Origin: Geobacter sp. UBA5730
GTDB lineage: Bacteria; Desulfobacterota; Desulfuromonadia; Geobacterales; Pseudopelobacteraceae
Assembly: GCA_002419465.1 (NCBI GenBank)
Contig: DIGE01000012.1
Location: forward strand, 165,201-229,200
Direction of reading: 5' to 3'
Length of the DNA: 64,000 nucleotides
Shown: piece after piece, positions 1-7,171 of the stretch
How the letters are laid out: each line of letters opens with the position of its first letter
Numbering within the stretch: the stretch's first letter is position 1
Notes under the pieces: model-generated
Seen by the model: only the letters and a program-made list of their open reading frames with translations
Told to the model about the DNA's origin: nothing
The model's database searches: none
Program-made: the position numbers and the translations under genes

Positions 1-1
1 C

Positions 2-286
2 GGCCTGGATGACCTGAAGACCCTGGCCATTGCCCGCCTGTTTCTTGACAACATCCCGCACTTGAAGGCCTATTGGGTGATGCTGGGTGAGAAGATCGCC
101 CAGGTGGCGCTCTCCTTTGGGGTGGATGACCTGGACGGCACGGTGGTAGAGGAAAAGATCGGCCATGATGCCGGCGCCCGCTCGCCACAAAGTCTGTCAC
201 TGGAGCGGATCATTCACCTGATCCGGCTGGCCGGCAAGCAGCCGGTTGAGCGCGACACCCTCTACCGGCCCCTACGCAGTTTCTGA
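2..286 (+). CDS. mqnE: Aminofutalosine synthase MqnE, C-terminal part (5' truncated by window edge)
   Basis: Only the last 94 codons are present; the frame is open to the left edge, so the gene begins outside the window. The segment HLKAYWVMLGEKIAQVALSF followed by GVDDLDGTVVEEKIGHDAGA is characteristic of the C-terminal part of the radical-SAM enzyme MqnE (aminodeoxyfutalosine synthase), which joins the chorismate-derived precursor to adenosine in the futalosine pathway to menaquinone. The radical-SAM CxxxCxxC motif would lie upstream and cannot be seen. MqnC and CofH are related radical-SAM proteins, but the VVEEKIGHDAGA signature favours MqnE. A strong hairpin terminator follows the stop codon. 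Confidence 0.85.
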   Translation, partial: GLDDLKTLAIARLFLDNIPHLKAYWVMLGEKIAQVALSFGVDDLDGTVVEEKIGHDAGARSPQSLSLERIIHLIRLAGKQPVERDTLYRPLRSF

Positions 287-306
287 GGAATCCCCCTTCG
301 TTTTCA

Positions 307-342
307 CAGCCCTGAGACATGTTCTCAGGGCTGTTTTTGTTT
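307..342 (+). terminator. Rho-independent terminator after mqnE
   Basis: A perfect 11-bp stem (cagccctgaga / tctcagggctg) with a five-base loop is followed by TTTTTGTTT. It lies 20 bases after the mqnE stop and isolates mqnE from the toxin-antitoxin pair. Confidence 0.9.
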
Positions 343-489
343 GGTCTTCTAGGAGCCGGGTACCGTCTGCCTGCAGATCGGTGCCACGGCCCTCTGGATG
401 TACCTTGTGCCGTTGTGGCCAGCTTTGCCGGTTGGTCACCAGGGTTGGGCGCTTGCCGTCGTCAGAAGAAAACACCATTGATTCGCCCG

Positions 490-518
490 TTGACCTACCT
501 ATAAAATGGGAGTAAATA
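490..518 (+). promoter_or_regulatory. Putative sigma-70 promoter of the toxin-antitoxin operon with direct-repeat operators
   Basis: TTGACC (490-495) and TAAATA (513-518) are separated by 17 bases. The heptamer ACCTATA occurs at 497-503, 523-529 and 553-559, overlapping the spacer, the likely start of transcription and the ribosome-binding region. Ribbon-helix-helix antitoxins commonly bind repeats in their own promoter, so these are candidate autoregulatory operators; this is inference. The rest of 343-489 shows nothing recognisable. Confidence 0.55.
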
Positions 519-558
519 AAACACCTATAAAACTGACTTCTAATCAAGGAGTACCTAT

Positions 559-798
559 ATGGCAGAAACAGCCCGTAAATTAAACTTTATGATCAGCCAG
601 GAAGTTGCTAAAGACCTTGAAACATTGATCCCACACGGCCAGCGCAGCAAGCTGGTGTCGGAAGCGATCCGCAAGGAACTGGAACGCTATAAGCGCTGGA
701 TGGTGACGGAAAAACTGTTGAATATCCGGGGAGACGCCCCTGAAACCAGTGCTAAAGCCATCCTGAATGCCATTAAATATGATCGCCGTAGGGGGTAG
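559..798 (+). CDS. Ribbon-helix-helix-like antitoxin
   Basis: A 79-residue protein. The N-terminal stretch ARKLNFMISQEVAKDLETLI resembles the beta-strand plus helix start of CopG/RHH antitoxins, followed by QRSKLVSEAIRKELERYKR, the usual second helix. The charged C-terminal tail (about residues 50-79) would be the toxin-wrapping part. AAGGAG at 546-551 is well spaced from the ATG. The next gene, a PIN-domain protein, starts two bases after this stop, the classic antitoxin-then-toxin layout. Its role would be to neutralise the PIN toxin and repress the operon. Confidence 0.75.
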   Translation: MAETARKLNFMISQEVAKDLETLIPHGQRSKLVSEAIRKELERYKRWMVTEKLLNIRGDAPETSAKAILNAIKYDRRRG

Positions 799-799
799 T

Positions 800-1228
800 A
801 TGGAAGTGCTGTATGTGCCTGATGCGACGGTGGTCGTGAAATGGGCGTTGCCACCGGCCGAAGACAAGGGGCAGGATCGTTCGCTGGACCTGTTGCAACT
901 CTGGCTGGAGGGGGGCTGCCGGTTTCTGTTGCCTGCCCTGTGGGTGGCTGAAGTGGCAAGCCTGCTGGCCCGACTACATCCGCAACGGGCCGCTGATCTG
1001 ATGACATTGCTGATCGGTCTGGAGATGCCGGTGGCGGAGGACAGCGCAGCGCTGTGCCAGCGAACCCTGCAGCTGATGCAGGAGCTGGGGGTCGGCTTCT
1101 ATCAGGCCTACTACCACGCCGTGGCTCTGCAGCATGGCGGCACGCTGGTCACCGCCGATGCGGCTTACTGTCGCAAGGCCAGATCCGCCGCCGGTCTGCT
1201 GCTGCTGAAAGATTTCGCCGCCCCCTGA
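800..1228 (+). CDS. PIN-domain (VapC-like) toxin with one substituted acidic position
   Basis: A 142-residue PIN-domain protein, expected to be a Mg-dependent endoribonuclease. The start at 800 is chosen because it directly follows the antitoxin stop; an in-frame start at 767 would run back into the antitoxin. Acidic residues fitting the PIN active site are D8 (VPDATVVVKW), E51 (LWVAEVASLL) and D120 (LVTADAAY). The position that is usually Asp in the FYDAxYHALA motif is Gln102 here (FYQAYYHAVAL). The toxin may thus be weakened, or the family may tolerate it. It could be a VapC toxin or a degenerate, antitoxin-retained copy. Confidence 0.75.
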   Translation: MEVLYVPDATVVVKWALPPAEDKGQDRSLDLLQLWLEGGCRFLLPALWVAEVASLLARLHPQRAADLMTLLIGLEMPVAEDSAALCQRTLQLMQELGVGFYQAYYHAVALQHGGTLVTADAAYCRKARSAAGLLLLKDFAAP

Positions 1229-1229
1229 G

Positions 1230-2258
1230 ATGATCATTGCATCGTGCGCAGAGGGTCTGATCCGCCAACCGGTTGCCGGGCTGCTGCAACCGGCACTCCA
1301 GCGGGCGGATATGCGTTTCCGCAGCTATGCCACCACCAGTCCCGCCCCCCTGCCTGCCCCCGGCCTGGTGATCACCCCCGAGATCCGCTATCAGAGTGAA
1401 CTGTATCTGCCGATGGATGAACTGAAACGGCTGCTGGAGCGCTACTATCGGGCTTCGCTCTGCTATGAGCCGATCCTCTCCAGCACCCCTTGTCACGCTG
1501 CGCTCAGTTGGGCGGACTGGTTTGTTGCGTTGCCGCCCTGGCTGCAGCAAAGCGCCAACCCGGTACGATTACTGGATCAACTGCTGGCCGACCCTGAGCT
1601 GCATGAACGGTTCCTGTTTGCCAGCTTCCTGCCGCAGCGTTTTAATGGAGCCGGTTTTGGCCGCTATCCGGGACAGTCTGATTGGTTGCGGGAATGGGCC
1701 GCCAGGTTGCGCCGGTCTGGCAAAACAGCGCTGCGCTGCCTGGACGCGGCCTGCGGTAGTGGCGAGGGCAGCTGGGAATTGGCAGAGCTGCTGCAGGACG
1801 CAGGCTGGCAGGCACAGCAGGTGGAGCTGCAGGGCTGGACCCTGGACCCGCTGGAGGTCTGCGCGGCACAACGGCAATATCTGCCGCATCTGCCGCAGCG
1901 CCAGCAGGCTTACCGGCAGCGAACCTGGTTGCTGAAGGCTGATGGCTGGGAGAAGCGGATCAGTTTTCGGCTCGGCGATCTGCTGGCCGACCAGTCCCCT
2001 GGCGACAGCTTCGACCTGATCCTCTGCAATGGCCTGATCGGAGGGCCGATCATGCATCAGCAGGCTGCATTGGCCAAGCTGTTGTGCAGGTTGGCCGGGA
2101 TGCTGGCAGCAGGAGGGCTGCTGCTGCTGGCCGACCATTTTCATGGTGGCTGGCACAAAAAAACCCCCGAGACGATGCTCGGGGGTCTGTGTAAACGCTG
2201 CGGTCTGGAGGTGACCAGGGCCGGAGAAGGGCTGGCCGCCTTAAAAGCGGATCAGTAA
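1230..2258 (+). CDS. SAM-dependent methyltransferase, class I fold
   Basis: A 342-residue protein whose ATG begins one base after the PIN toxin stop. The central LDAACGSGEGSWELAELL (about residue 170) is motif I of class I SAM methyltransferases, and FDLILCNGLIGGPI near residue 265 fits the motif IV region, followed by GMLAAGGLLLLADHFH (post-motif strand). This resembles CheR/small-molecule methyltransferases, but the roughly 160-residue N-terminal part is not recognised, so the substrate is unknown. The last 18 bases overlap the convergent fabH gene, and a hairpin serving fabH is embedded in its 3' coding end. Confidence 0.65.
   Translation: MIIASCAEGLIRQPVAGLLQPALQRADMRFRSYATTSPAPLPAPGLVITPEIRYQSELYLPMDELKRLLERYYRASLCYEPILSSTPCHAALSWADWFVALPPWLQQSANPVRLLDQLLADPELHERFLFASFLPQRFNGAGFGRYPGQSDWLREWAARLRRSGKTALRCLDAACGSGEGSWELAELLQDAGWQAQQVELQGWTLDPLEVCAAQRQYLPHLPQRQQAYRQRTWLLKADGWEKRISFRLGDLLADQSPGDSFDLILCNGLIGGPIMHQQAALAKLLCRLAGMLAAGGLLLLADHFHGGWHKKTPETMLGGLCKRCGLEVTRAGEGLAALKADQ
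2157..2186 (-). terminator. Minus-strand terminator for fabH, inside the methyltransferase gene
   Basis: On the minus strand an 8-bp stem (cccccgag / ctcggggg) with a six-base loop is followed by seven T residues. It lies about 55 bases past the fabH stop and within the coding part of the convergent methyltransferase gene. Confidence 0.85.
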
Positions 2259-3221
2259 GCCACCCCAGGAGAGACCGCCGCCAAAGCCCATCACCAGCAC
2301 CAGTTGTCCCGGTTTGATGGTGCCGTTACGCCGGAATTCGTCCAGAGCCAGACCTACCGATGCAGCGGCGGTGTTGCCGTATTTCTGCAGGTTGACCAGA
2401 AACTTCTCTTTCGGGATGTTGTTCTTTTTCGACACGGAATCGATGATCCGCAGGTTAGCCTGGTGGGGGATCAGCCAGTCCAGGTCGTCCGGAGTGATGC
2501 CGGCCTGATCGCAGACGGTCCTGATCAGTTCGGGGATCGCCTCGGTGGCGAAGATATAGACCTGTTTGCCTGCCATGTAGAAGGTATTTTCCTTGGCAGC
2601 GATGGTTTCTGCGGTGATCGGTTTGCGCGATCCGGATGAGGGCACCTGAATCAGGGCCCAGCCGTTACCGTCGGAACGGATGAAGGTCTGGTGAATCCCC
2701 TCTTCCCCCTCGGTTGCGCGCAGGATCACAGCGGCAGCGCCGTCACCGAAGAGCGGGCAGGTGGTCTTGTCATCAAAGTCGAGAATCTTGGAGTAGGTGT
2801 CAGCGCCGATCACCAGAGCGGTGCGGGCCTTGCCGGAGCGAATAAAACTGTCGGCGGTATCCATGGCAAAGATGAAGCTGCCGCAGACCGAGTTCAGGTC
2901 AAAGGCAAAGGCGTGCTTGGCGCCGATCTCCTTTTGCACCATGCAAGCGGTGGCCGGCAGGATCATATCCGGGGTGGAGGTGCCTACCACGATACAGTCG
3001 ATCTCTTCACCACTGATGCCTGCATCTGCCAGGGCAGCCTTGGCAGCCCGGTTGGCCAGGTCGGAGGTGGATTCGTCTGGTTGGACAAAACGACGTTCAC
3101 GGATACCGGTGCGGGATGCTATCCACTCATCCGCATCGTCTACCAGATATGAAAAAAAGTCATTTGTGACCACCCGATCGGGGAGTCCTGCGCCGCTGCC
3201 GATAATTTTTGAGCGTTTCAT
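2241..3221 (-). CDS. fabH: 3-oxoacyl-ACP synthase III (FabH-like)
   Basis: A 326-residue thiolase-fold enzyme that condenses an acyl-CoA with malonyl-ACP to begin fatty-acid synthesis. The full catalytic triad is visible: C113 (NSVCGSF), H253 (LIPHQAN) and N283 (YGNTAAAS), at nearly the same positions as in E. coli FabH. The glycine-rich C-terminus (MGFGGGLSWG) is also typical. The ATG at 3221 is chosen because family members begin MKRSKIIGSG; a TTG at 3257 would add 12 atypical residues. It stands alone rather than in a fab cluster, so it could be a second FabH with a special acyl-CoA preference. Confidence 0.9.
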   Translation of the reverse strand: MKRSKIIGSGAGLPDRVVTNDFFSYLVDDADEWIASRTGIRERRFVQPDESTSDLANRAAKAALADAGISGEEIDCIVVGTSTPDMILPATACMVQKEIGAKHAFAFDLNSVCGSFIFAMDTADSFIRSGKARTALVIGADTYSKILDFDDKTTCPLFGDGAAAVILRATEGEEGIHQTFIRSDGNGWALIQVPSSGSRKPITAETIAAKENTFYMAGKQVYIFATEAIPELIRTVCDQAGITPDDLDWLIPHQANLRIIDSVSKKNNIPKEKFLVNLQKYGNTAAASVGLALDEFRRNGTIKPGQLVLVMGFGGGLSWGGLLIRF

Positions 3222-3260
3222 AACAACACCATGCCATAAACAAACATTGTTTGTCAAAAA

Positions 3261-3587
3261 CTATTCATCGGTCGGGTTACGAAAAGCACTCAGCAAATCC
3301 AGCAGGCCGTAGCCCCAAAGTGCCAGAAAAGCTGCCAGCAACAGCTTGGCCCAGAAACTGTGCTGGTGAAACTGCGCCATGACGGCAGAGGCGGAGATCG
3401 GGCTGCCGGTCAGCTGAGCACCAATCACCGGGCTCATGATCTTCATCATAAAGAACAACGCTGCCAGCAGCAGCAGATTCAAGAGCAGGATCAGCACCAC
3501 CCCGCGGATGCGACGGCCCAGGTAGAGTTGACCGGCTCCGGGCAATACCAGAGCGTTCAGGAGCAAAGCGGTAAGCGGACGTTTCAT
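3261..3587 (-). CDS. Small inner-membrane protein with TM2-like start
   Basis: A 108-residue protein. The N-terminus NALVLPGAGQLYLGRRIRGV resembles the PGxGQ-Y-G turn of TM2-type small membrane proteins and is followed by two or three hydrophobic helices (about 27-50, 75-98). It lies just upstream of fabH on the same strand (39 bases to the fabH ATG), so the two may be co-transcribed. No function can be assigned. Confidence 0.6.
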   Translation of the reverse strand: MKRPLTALLLNALVLPGAGQLYLGRRIRGVVLILLLNLLLLAALFFMMKIMSPVIGAQLTGSPISASAVMAQFHQHSFWAKLLLAAFLALWGYGLLDLLSAFRNPTDE

Positions 3588-3766
3588 GGGACTCTCCTAG
3601 GGCCAGTGCGGCCTGAATAGCCGGATCAAGGTATTCGTGAAGATTGTTCATGCGCGACAGCATACCGGAAGGAACTGGCTGGCGTCAACCAAGCTGCTTG
3701 CATACGTTTTGACATTCAGACCGGATTCAGGCATAGTTTTCAGCACATTTCCGGAGGCAAACCACT

Positions 3767-4090
3767 ATGATACTTCTTGCAAATATCGTCAGAGCGCTGG
3801 CGGTGATCGTCGAGATGGCCAACGGCCTGCTGACGATCTATAAATATGTCCTGATCGCAGCTGCGCTGATTTCGTGGATCAACCCCGATCCTTACAACCC
3901 GATCGTCAGCTTTCTGCATCGGGTAACCGAGCCGGTGCTGTCCCGGATCCGCCGCTACATGCCGGACACTGGCGCCATCGATCTCTCGCCCCTGGTGGCC
4001 TTTGCCCTGATTTATCTGGTGCAGATCGTTCTGCTGGATACGGCCTACCAATATCTGTTCAATGCCAGCCTCAGTCTGCGGCTGCGCTAA
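3767..4090 (+). CDS. yggT: YggT family membrane protein
   Basis: A 107-residue protein with two hydrophobic segments and the YggT pattern: IYKYVLIAAALISWINPDPYNPIVSFLHRVTEPVL followed by IRRYMP near residue 65 and a second helix (SPLVAFALIYLVQIVLL). YggT proteins sit in the inner membrane and are often linked to division or osmotic functions. Here it heads a plus-strand run with divIVA, yggU and an FKBP gene, an arrangement often seen around the yggT locus. A GGAGG just upstream supports the start. Confidence 0.88.
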   Translation: MILLANIVRALAVIVEMANGLLTIYKYVLIAAALISWINPDPYNPIVSFLHRVTEPVLSRIRRYMPDTGAIDLSPLVAFALIYLVQIVLLDTAYQYLFNASLSLRLR

Positions 4091-4105
4091 CAAAGGATAC
4101 CTGTC

Positions 4106-4558
4106 ATGAAGATCACCCCGTTGGATATCCAGCAGCAGCAGTTCAAGGGTAAGACCTTCGGCGGTCTGGACGCCGATGATGTGGATGCCTTTCTGCAAGC
4201 CGTAGCAGCCGAGATGGAGGAGCTGCTGCGCGAAAATACCGAATTGAAGGAGCAGGTCAACCGGCAGTCACGTGAATTGGCCGAGCTGGCCGAGCATGAA
4301 AAGGAACTGCGGGACACCCTGCTGGCTGCCCGCACCATTACCGAGGAGATGAAGGCCAACACCCAGAGGGAGGGTGAGCTGATCATCGCCGAGGCGGAGC
4401 TGAAGGCCCGCCGGTTGGTGGATGACGCTGAGCGGACAGTAATAGAACTGCAGGTCAAGGCTCAGGAGATGCGGCGTCAACGGTTGCAGTTTGAGCTTGA
4501 ATTAAAAGGGGTGCTGGACGCCCATGCCCGTCTGATCGGGAATGCCGGACAGTCCTGA
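4106..4558 (+). CDS. DivIVA-domain coiled-coil protein
   Basis: A 150-residue protein. The first 45 residues (ITPLDIQQQQFKGKTFGGLD...DVDAFLQ) match the DivIVA N-terminal lipid-binding and dimerisation module. The rest is a long, charged coiled coil rich in Glu, Leu and Arg. Such proteins mark negatively curved membrane and recruit division or polar factors. It lies 15 bases after yggT and overlaps yggU by 17 bases, implying coupled translation. Confidence 0.85.
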   Translation: MKITPLDIQQQQFKGKTFGGLDADDVDAFLQAVAAEMEELLRENTELKEQVNRQSRELAELAEHEKELRDTLLAARTITEEMKANTQREGELIIAEAELKARRLVDDAERTVIELQVKAQEMRRQRLQFELELKGVLDAHARLIGNAGQS

Positions 4559-4844
4559 GCGGCCCTGGCAGGAGCAGGCCGATGGCCTGGTGCTACGGGT
4601 GCTGGTGCAGCCACGGGCCTCCCGCAGTCAGTTTTGCGGTCTGCAGGGGGATGAACTTAAGCTGCGACTGACCGCACCGCCGGTGGACGGGGCGGCCAAT
4701 GCCTGTTGCCAGGAGTTTCTGGCCAAGCTGTTCCGGGTGCCCAAATCGGCGGTCAGGATTGAATCAGGCGAAAGTTCGCGGCATAAGCGCATCCGGGTGC
4801 TGGGCGCCACCGCGGCCCAGTTGGAACAGGCGCTGGGAAATTGA
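4542..4844 (+). CDS. yggU: DUF167 / YggU family protein
   Basis: A 100-residue protein. VLRVLVQPRASRS, LKLRLTAPPVDGAANAC and SGESSRHKRIRV are the three conserved blocks of the DUF167 (YggU) family. These small cytosolic proteins have no firm biochemical role. It overlaps the divIVA gene by 17 bases. Confidence 0.88.
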   Translation: MPDSPERPWQEQADGLVLRVLVQPRASRSQFCGLQGDELKLRLTAPPVDGAANACCQEFLAKLFRVPKSAVRIESGESSRHKRIRVLGATAAQLEQALGN

Positions 4845-4915
4845 AGTCTCTTGGTTGTTTTTTACCCTCATTTCCTCTGGAAACGGGGGATTTTCGGTTT
4901 CAGGAAAGGACGCAG

Positions 4916-5416
4916 ATGCTGCTGGTTAAACATGGAGATCGGGTGCGGGTGCATTACACCGGAACACTGGAAGACGGAACGGTTTTTGATTCCTCGGAAT
5001 CATCGGCACAGGATGACAGCTGCGGCTGCGATTGCAGCAGTTCTGGAGGCTGCGGCACGAGCAGCGACTGCGGGTGTGACCCGTTGGAGTTTGTGGTGGG
5101 TCAGGGCAATGTGATCCCCGGATTTGAAAAGGCAGTGATCGGGTTGGCCATGGGCAGCAGCACCACGGTCACCATTCCGGCTGACGAGGCCTATGGCCCC
5201 CGGCAGGAGCAGATGGTGGCGGTTGTTGACCGGAGCGAGCTGGGCAGCGAGATTCAGCCGATCGAGGGACAACAGCTGGAGGTGGTGCTGCAGGACGGTT
5301 CCAGCATGCCGGTGCTGATTACCGAGGTGACTGACAGTACCGTAACCCTGGATGCCAATCATCCCCTGGCTGGTCGGGATCTGACCTTTGCCATCAAGCT
5401 GGTGGAGATCGTCTAG
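4916..5416 (+). CDS. FKBP-type peptidyl-prolyl isomerase with a cysteine-rich insertion (SlyD-like)
   Basis: A 166-residue isomerase of the SlyD type. VRVHYTGTLEDGTVFDSS opens the FKBP fold, and FVVGQGNVIPGFEKAVIGLAMG begins its second half. The IF-type chaperone flap follows (DEAYGPRQEQMVAVVDRSEL). Between the two halves residues 34-54 form an insertion with six cysteines (36, 38, 40, 46, 52, 54) in CxC pairs among Gly and Ser, which suggests metal binding. AGGAAAGGA at 4902-4910 selects the ATG at 4916; the longer in-frame reading from 4841 lacks family similarity. A hairpin terminator follows. Confidence 0.88.
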   Translation: MLLVKHGDRVRVHYTGTLEDGTVFDSSESSAQDDSCGCDCSSSGGCGTSSDCGCDPLEFVVGQGNVIPGFEKAVIGLAMGSSTTVTIPADEAYGPRQEQMVAVVDRSELGSEIQPIEGQQLEVVLQDGSSMPVLITEVTDSTVTLDANHPLAGRDLTFAIKLVEIV

Positions 5417-5443
5417 TTAAGCGGTCGTTTTTGCTGAACACGT

Positions 5444-5474
5444 AAAAAGGGCTGCCGAAACCGGCAGCCCTTTT
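5444..5474. terminator. Bidirectional terminator between the FKBP gene and the DUF3426 gene
   Basis: The stem aaaaagggctgccg / cggcagcccttttt with a four-base loop is flanked by A-run and T-run, so it can stop transcription from both converging genes. Confidence 0.9.
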
Positions 5475-5498
5475 TGTCGTATTAAGTGTGCGCAGCAG

Positions 5499-7076
5499 CT
5501 ATTTGCGAGCCGCCACCGTGGAACCGACCGCCTCGACAGTGTAGTCCTTGCCTTCCATTGGCGGGTTGACGATCACCAGGGTGAAGGGGATCGTCTTGCC
5601 GGGTGGCACCTCCAGATTGGTCAGGGAGTCACCGAACTGATTACCCATGGTGGTCAGGATCTTGTCATGGGGCATGCTGGCCAGCTGATTATGGGTGAGC
5701 AGGTTGCCGGCATAGGCCGTCTGGGTAAGCAGCGGCTGGTTGTTTGCGTCAAAAATGGTGGCCTTGACCTGCAGCGCGGCGCGGGGTTTGCTGAAGCTGT
5801 TGAGGGCCTCGCCGGTGATGATCAACAGGTCGCCTGCCGCGCTCTTGGTCAGGAACGAAGCCTGCAGGTTCTGGACGACAATCTTGCCTTCTTCGGACGA
5901 AGCGGTTTTGTTGAACAGGCTGGAGATCTGACCGTTCTTACCGAGGAACAGGTAGCCCATACAGGCGAGGGCGCCGATGACCAGCAGGCAGACCACGGCG
6001 ATCAGCGTGGAAAAGACCGGACTTTGACGACGGCGCGAGCTGATCGACAGCGGTGATGGTTCTTCCTGGCCTGACTGATCAAAGGTGAATTCCTGTGCCT
6101 GCCCCTGTGGGATAGCAGCGGTTGCAGGTATCGTCGGGTTATCAAGCACCGCGGGCGCCGATGTCTGGGGTTGGCTGAAGTTGAACAGCGCGCTGTTTTG
6201 ATCAGTGGTGCTGGCCGGTATGGCGACACTGGCTGCCTCGCCGCCGAAATCGAAATCACCCAGGCTGAAGCTGTCATCAGTTTTGACCGGCGCAGCTGCG
6301 GTGCCGGTCTGGGCTGAGCCAAAATCAAGGCCGGAGAAGTCAAAGACGTCACTGGGCACAGCAACCGTCGGCGCTTCGGCATCACCAAAGCTAAAACCGA
6401 AATCAACGGAGCTGCCGGCGGCCGGCTGGCTGACAGCGGACAGGTTCCCGAAGTCAGCCCCGCTCAGGGAGAAACCCTCATCGGGCTTGGCCACGCTGAC
6501 ATCGCCGAAATCGAAACCGCCGAAGTCGATATCGCCGGTCGAAGCTGCCACGGCGCTCGGCTTGGTGGTGAAATCAAAGTCAGTGTTCTGGTTCTGTGCC
6601 GTGGTCTGAATGACATCGCCGAAGTCGAAGCGGATATCCGTTGCCGGGCCTGCCTCGGCCATCTGCGGCATGACGGTGCCGAAATCGATACCGGTGCCGG
6701 TGACGGCCGTTGGCTCGGGCGGTATGGCAGGCGGCATGATTACCGTCTTGTCATCCCATGCGGGAGCGGCAGGGAGCGTTATCGCCTCGGTAGTGACGCC
6801 GGTAAAGGATACCTCGCCAAAATCAGGGCCGACAGCAGCGTCGGTCTGTCCCAGATCAAATGTGCTCGCTGCAGCCAAAGCCGTTGTCTCAACCGCTGCT
6901 GCAGCGGCAGGCATCACCAGCGTCTCGTCTGGGACCGGCGGGACAGTTTCGTCATCGGGCTTGTGTACGGTAAAGACGTGCCGGCATTTTGCGCAGCGGA
7001 CCCTGGCGCCCCGCTTCGTCACCTTTTCGTCGTCAAGCTTGAATTTGGTCCGGCATTGCTCGCATTGAATGATCAT
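5499..7076 (-). CDS. MJ0042-type zinc-ribbon plus DUF3426 membrane protein
   Basis: A 525-residue protein. The N-terminal CEQC...CAKC (residues 5-31, MIIQCEQCRTKFKLDDEKV) is an MJ0042-type zinc ribbon. Residues about 70-335 are low-complexity and carry many DFG-type repeats (FDFGDV, DFGGFDFG, VDFGFSFGDA). A single transmembrane helix (TLIAVVCLLVIGALACMGYLFLG, near 355-377) precedes a periplasmic DUF3426 domain (about 395-525) with an EVPPGKTIPFTLVI strand. The topology is a cytosolic metal-binding and disordered part tied to a periplasmic beta domain. Its role is unknown. The antisense frames are long because of the repeats and are not genes. Confidence 0.75.
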   Translation of the reverse strand: MIIQCEQCRTKFKLDDEKVTKRGARVRCAKCRHVFTVHKPDDETVPPVPDETLVMPAAAAAVETTALAAASTFDLGQTDAAVGPDFGEVSFTGVTTEAITLPAAPAWDDKTVIMPPAIPPEPTAVTGTGIDFGTVMPQMAEAGPATDIRFDFGDVIQTTAQNQNTDFDFTTKPSAVAASTGDIDFGGFDFGDVSVAKPDEGFSLSGADFGNLSAVSQPAAGSSVDFGFSFGDAEAPTVAVPSDVFDFSGLDFGSAQTGTAAAPVKTDDSFSLGDFDFGGEAASVAIPASTTDQNSALFNFSQPQTSAPAVLDNPTIPATAAIPQGQAQEFTFDQSGQEEPSPLSISSRRRQSPVFSTLIAVVCLLVIGALACMGYLFLGKNGQISSLFNKTASSEEGKIVVQNLQASFLTKSAAGDLLIITGEALNSFSKPRAALQVKATIFDANNQPLLTQTAYAGNLLTHNQLASMPHDKILTTMGNQFGDSLTNLEVPPGKTIPFTLVIVNPPMEGKDYTVEAVGSTVAARK

Positions 7077-7171
7077 CGCCAGCTCCGTTTAGCGGGTTGG
7101 TATTGTCGCGATCTTCGAAAAGCCCATAAAACAGCGATTTTGTACCAGAAAGGGCGGGTTGTGTCAATTTC

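Noticed and set aside
3277..3663. 128-codon minus-strand frame starting MLSRMNNLHEYLDPAIQAALAL
   Set aside because: The first 25 residues look protein-like but the rest is read out of frame through the small membrane-protein gene; a very short peptide cannot be excluded but is not supported.
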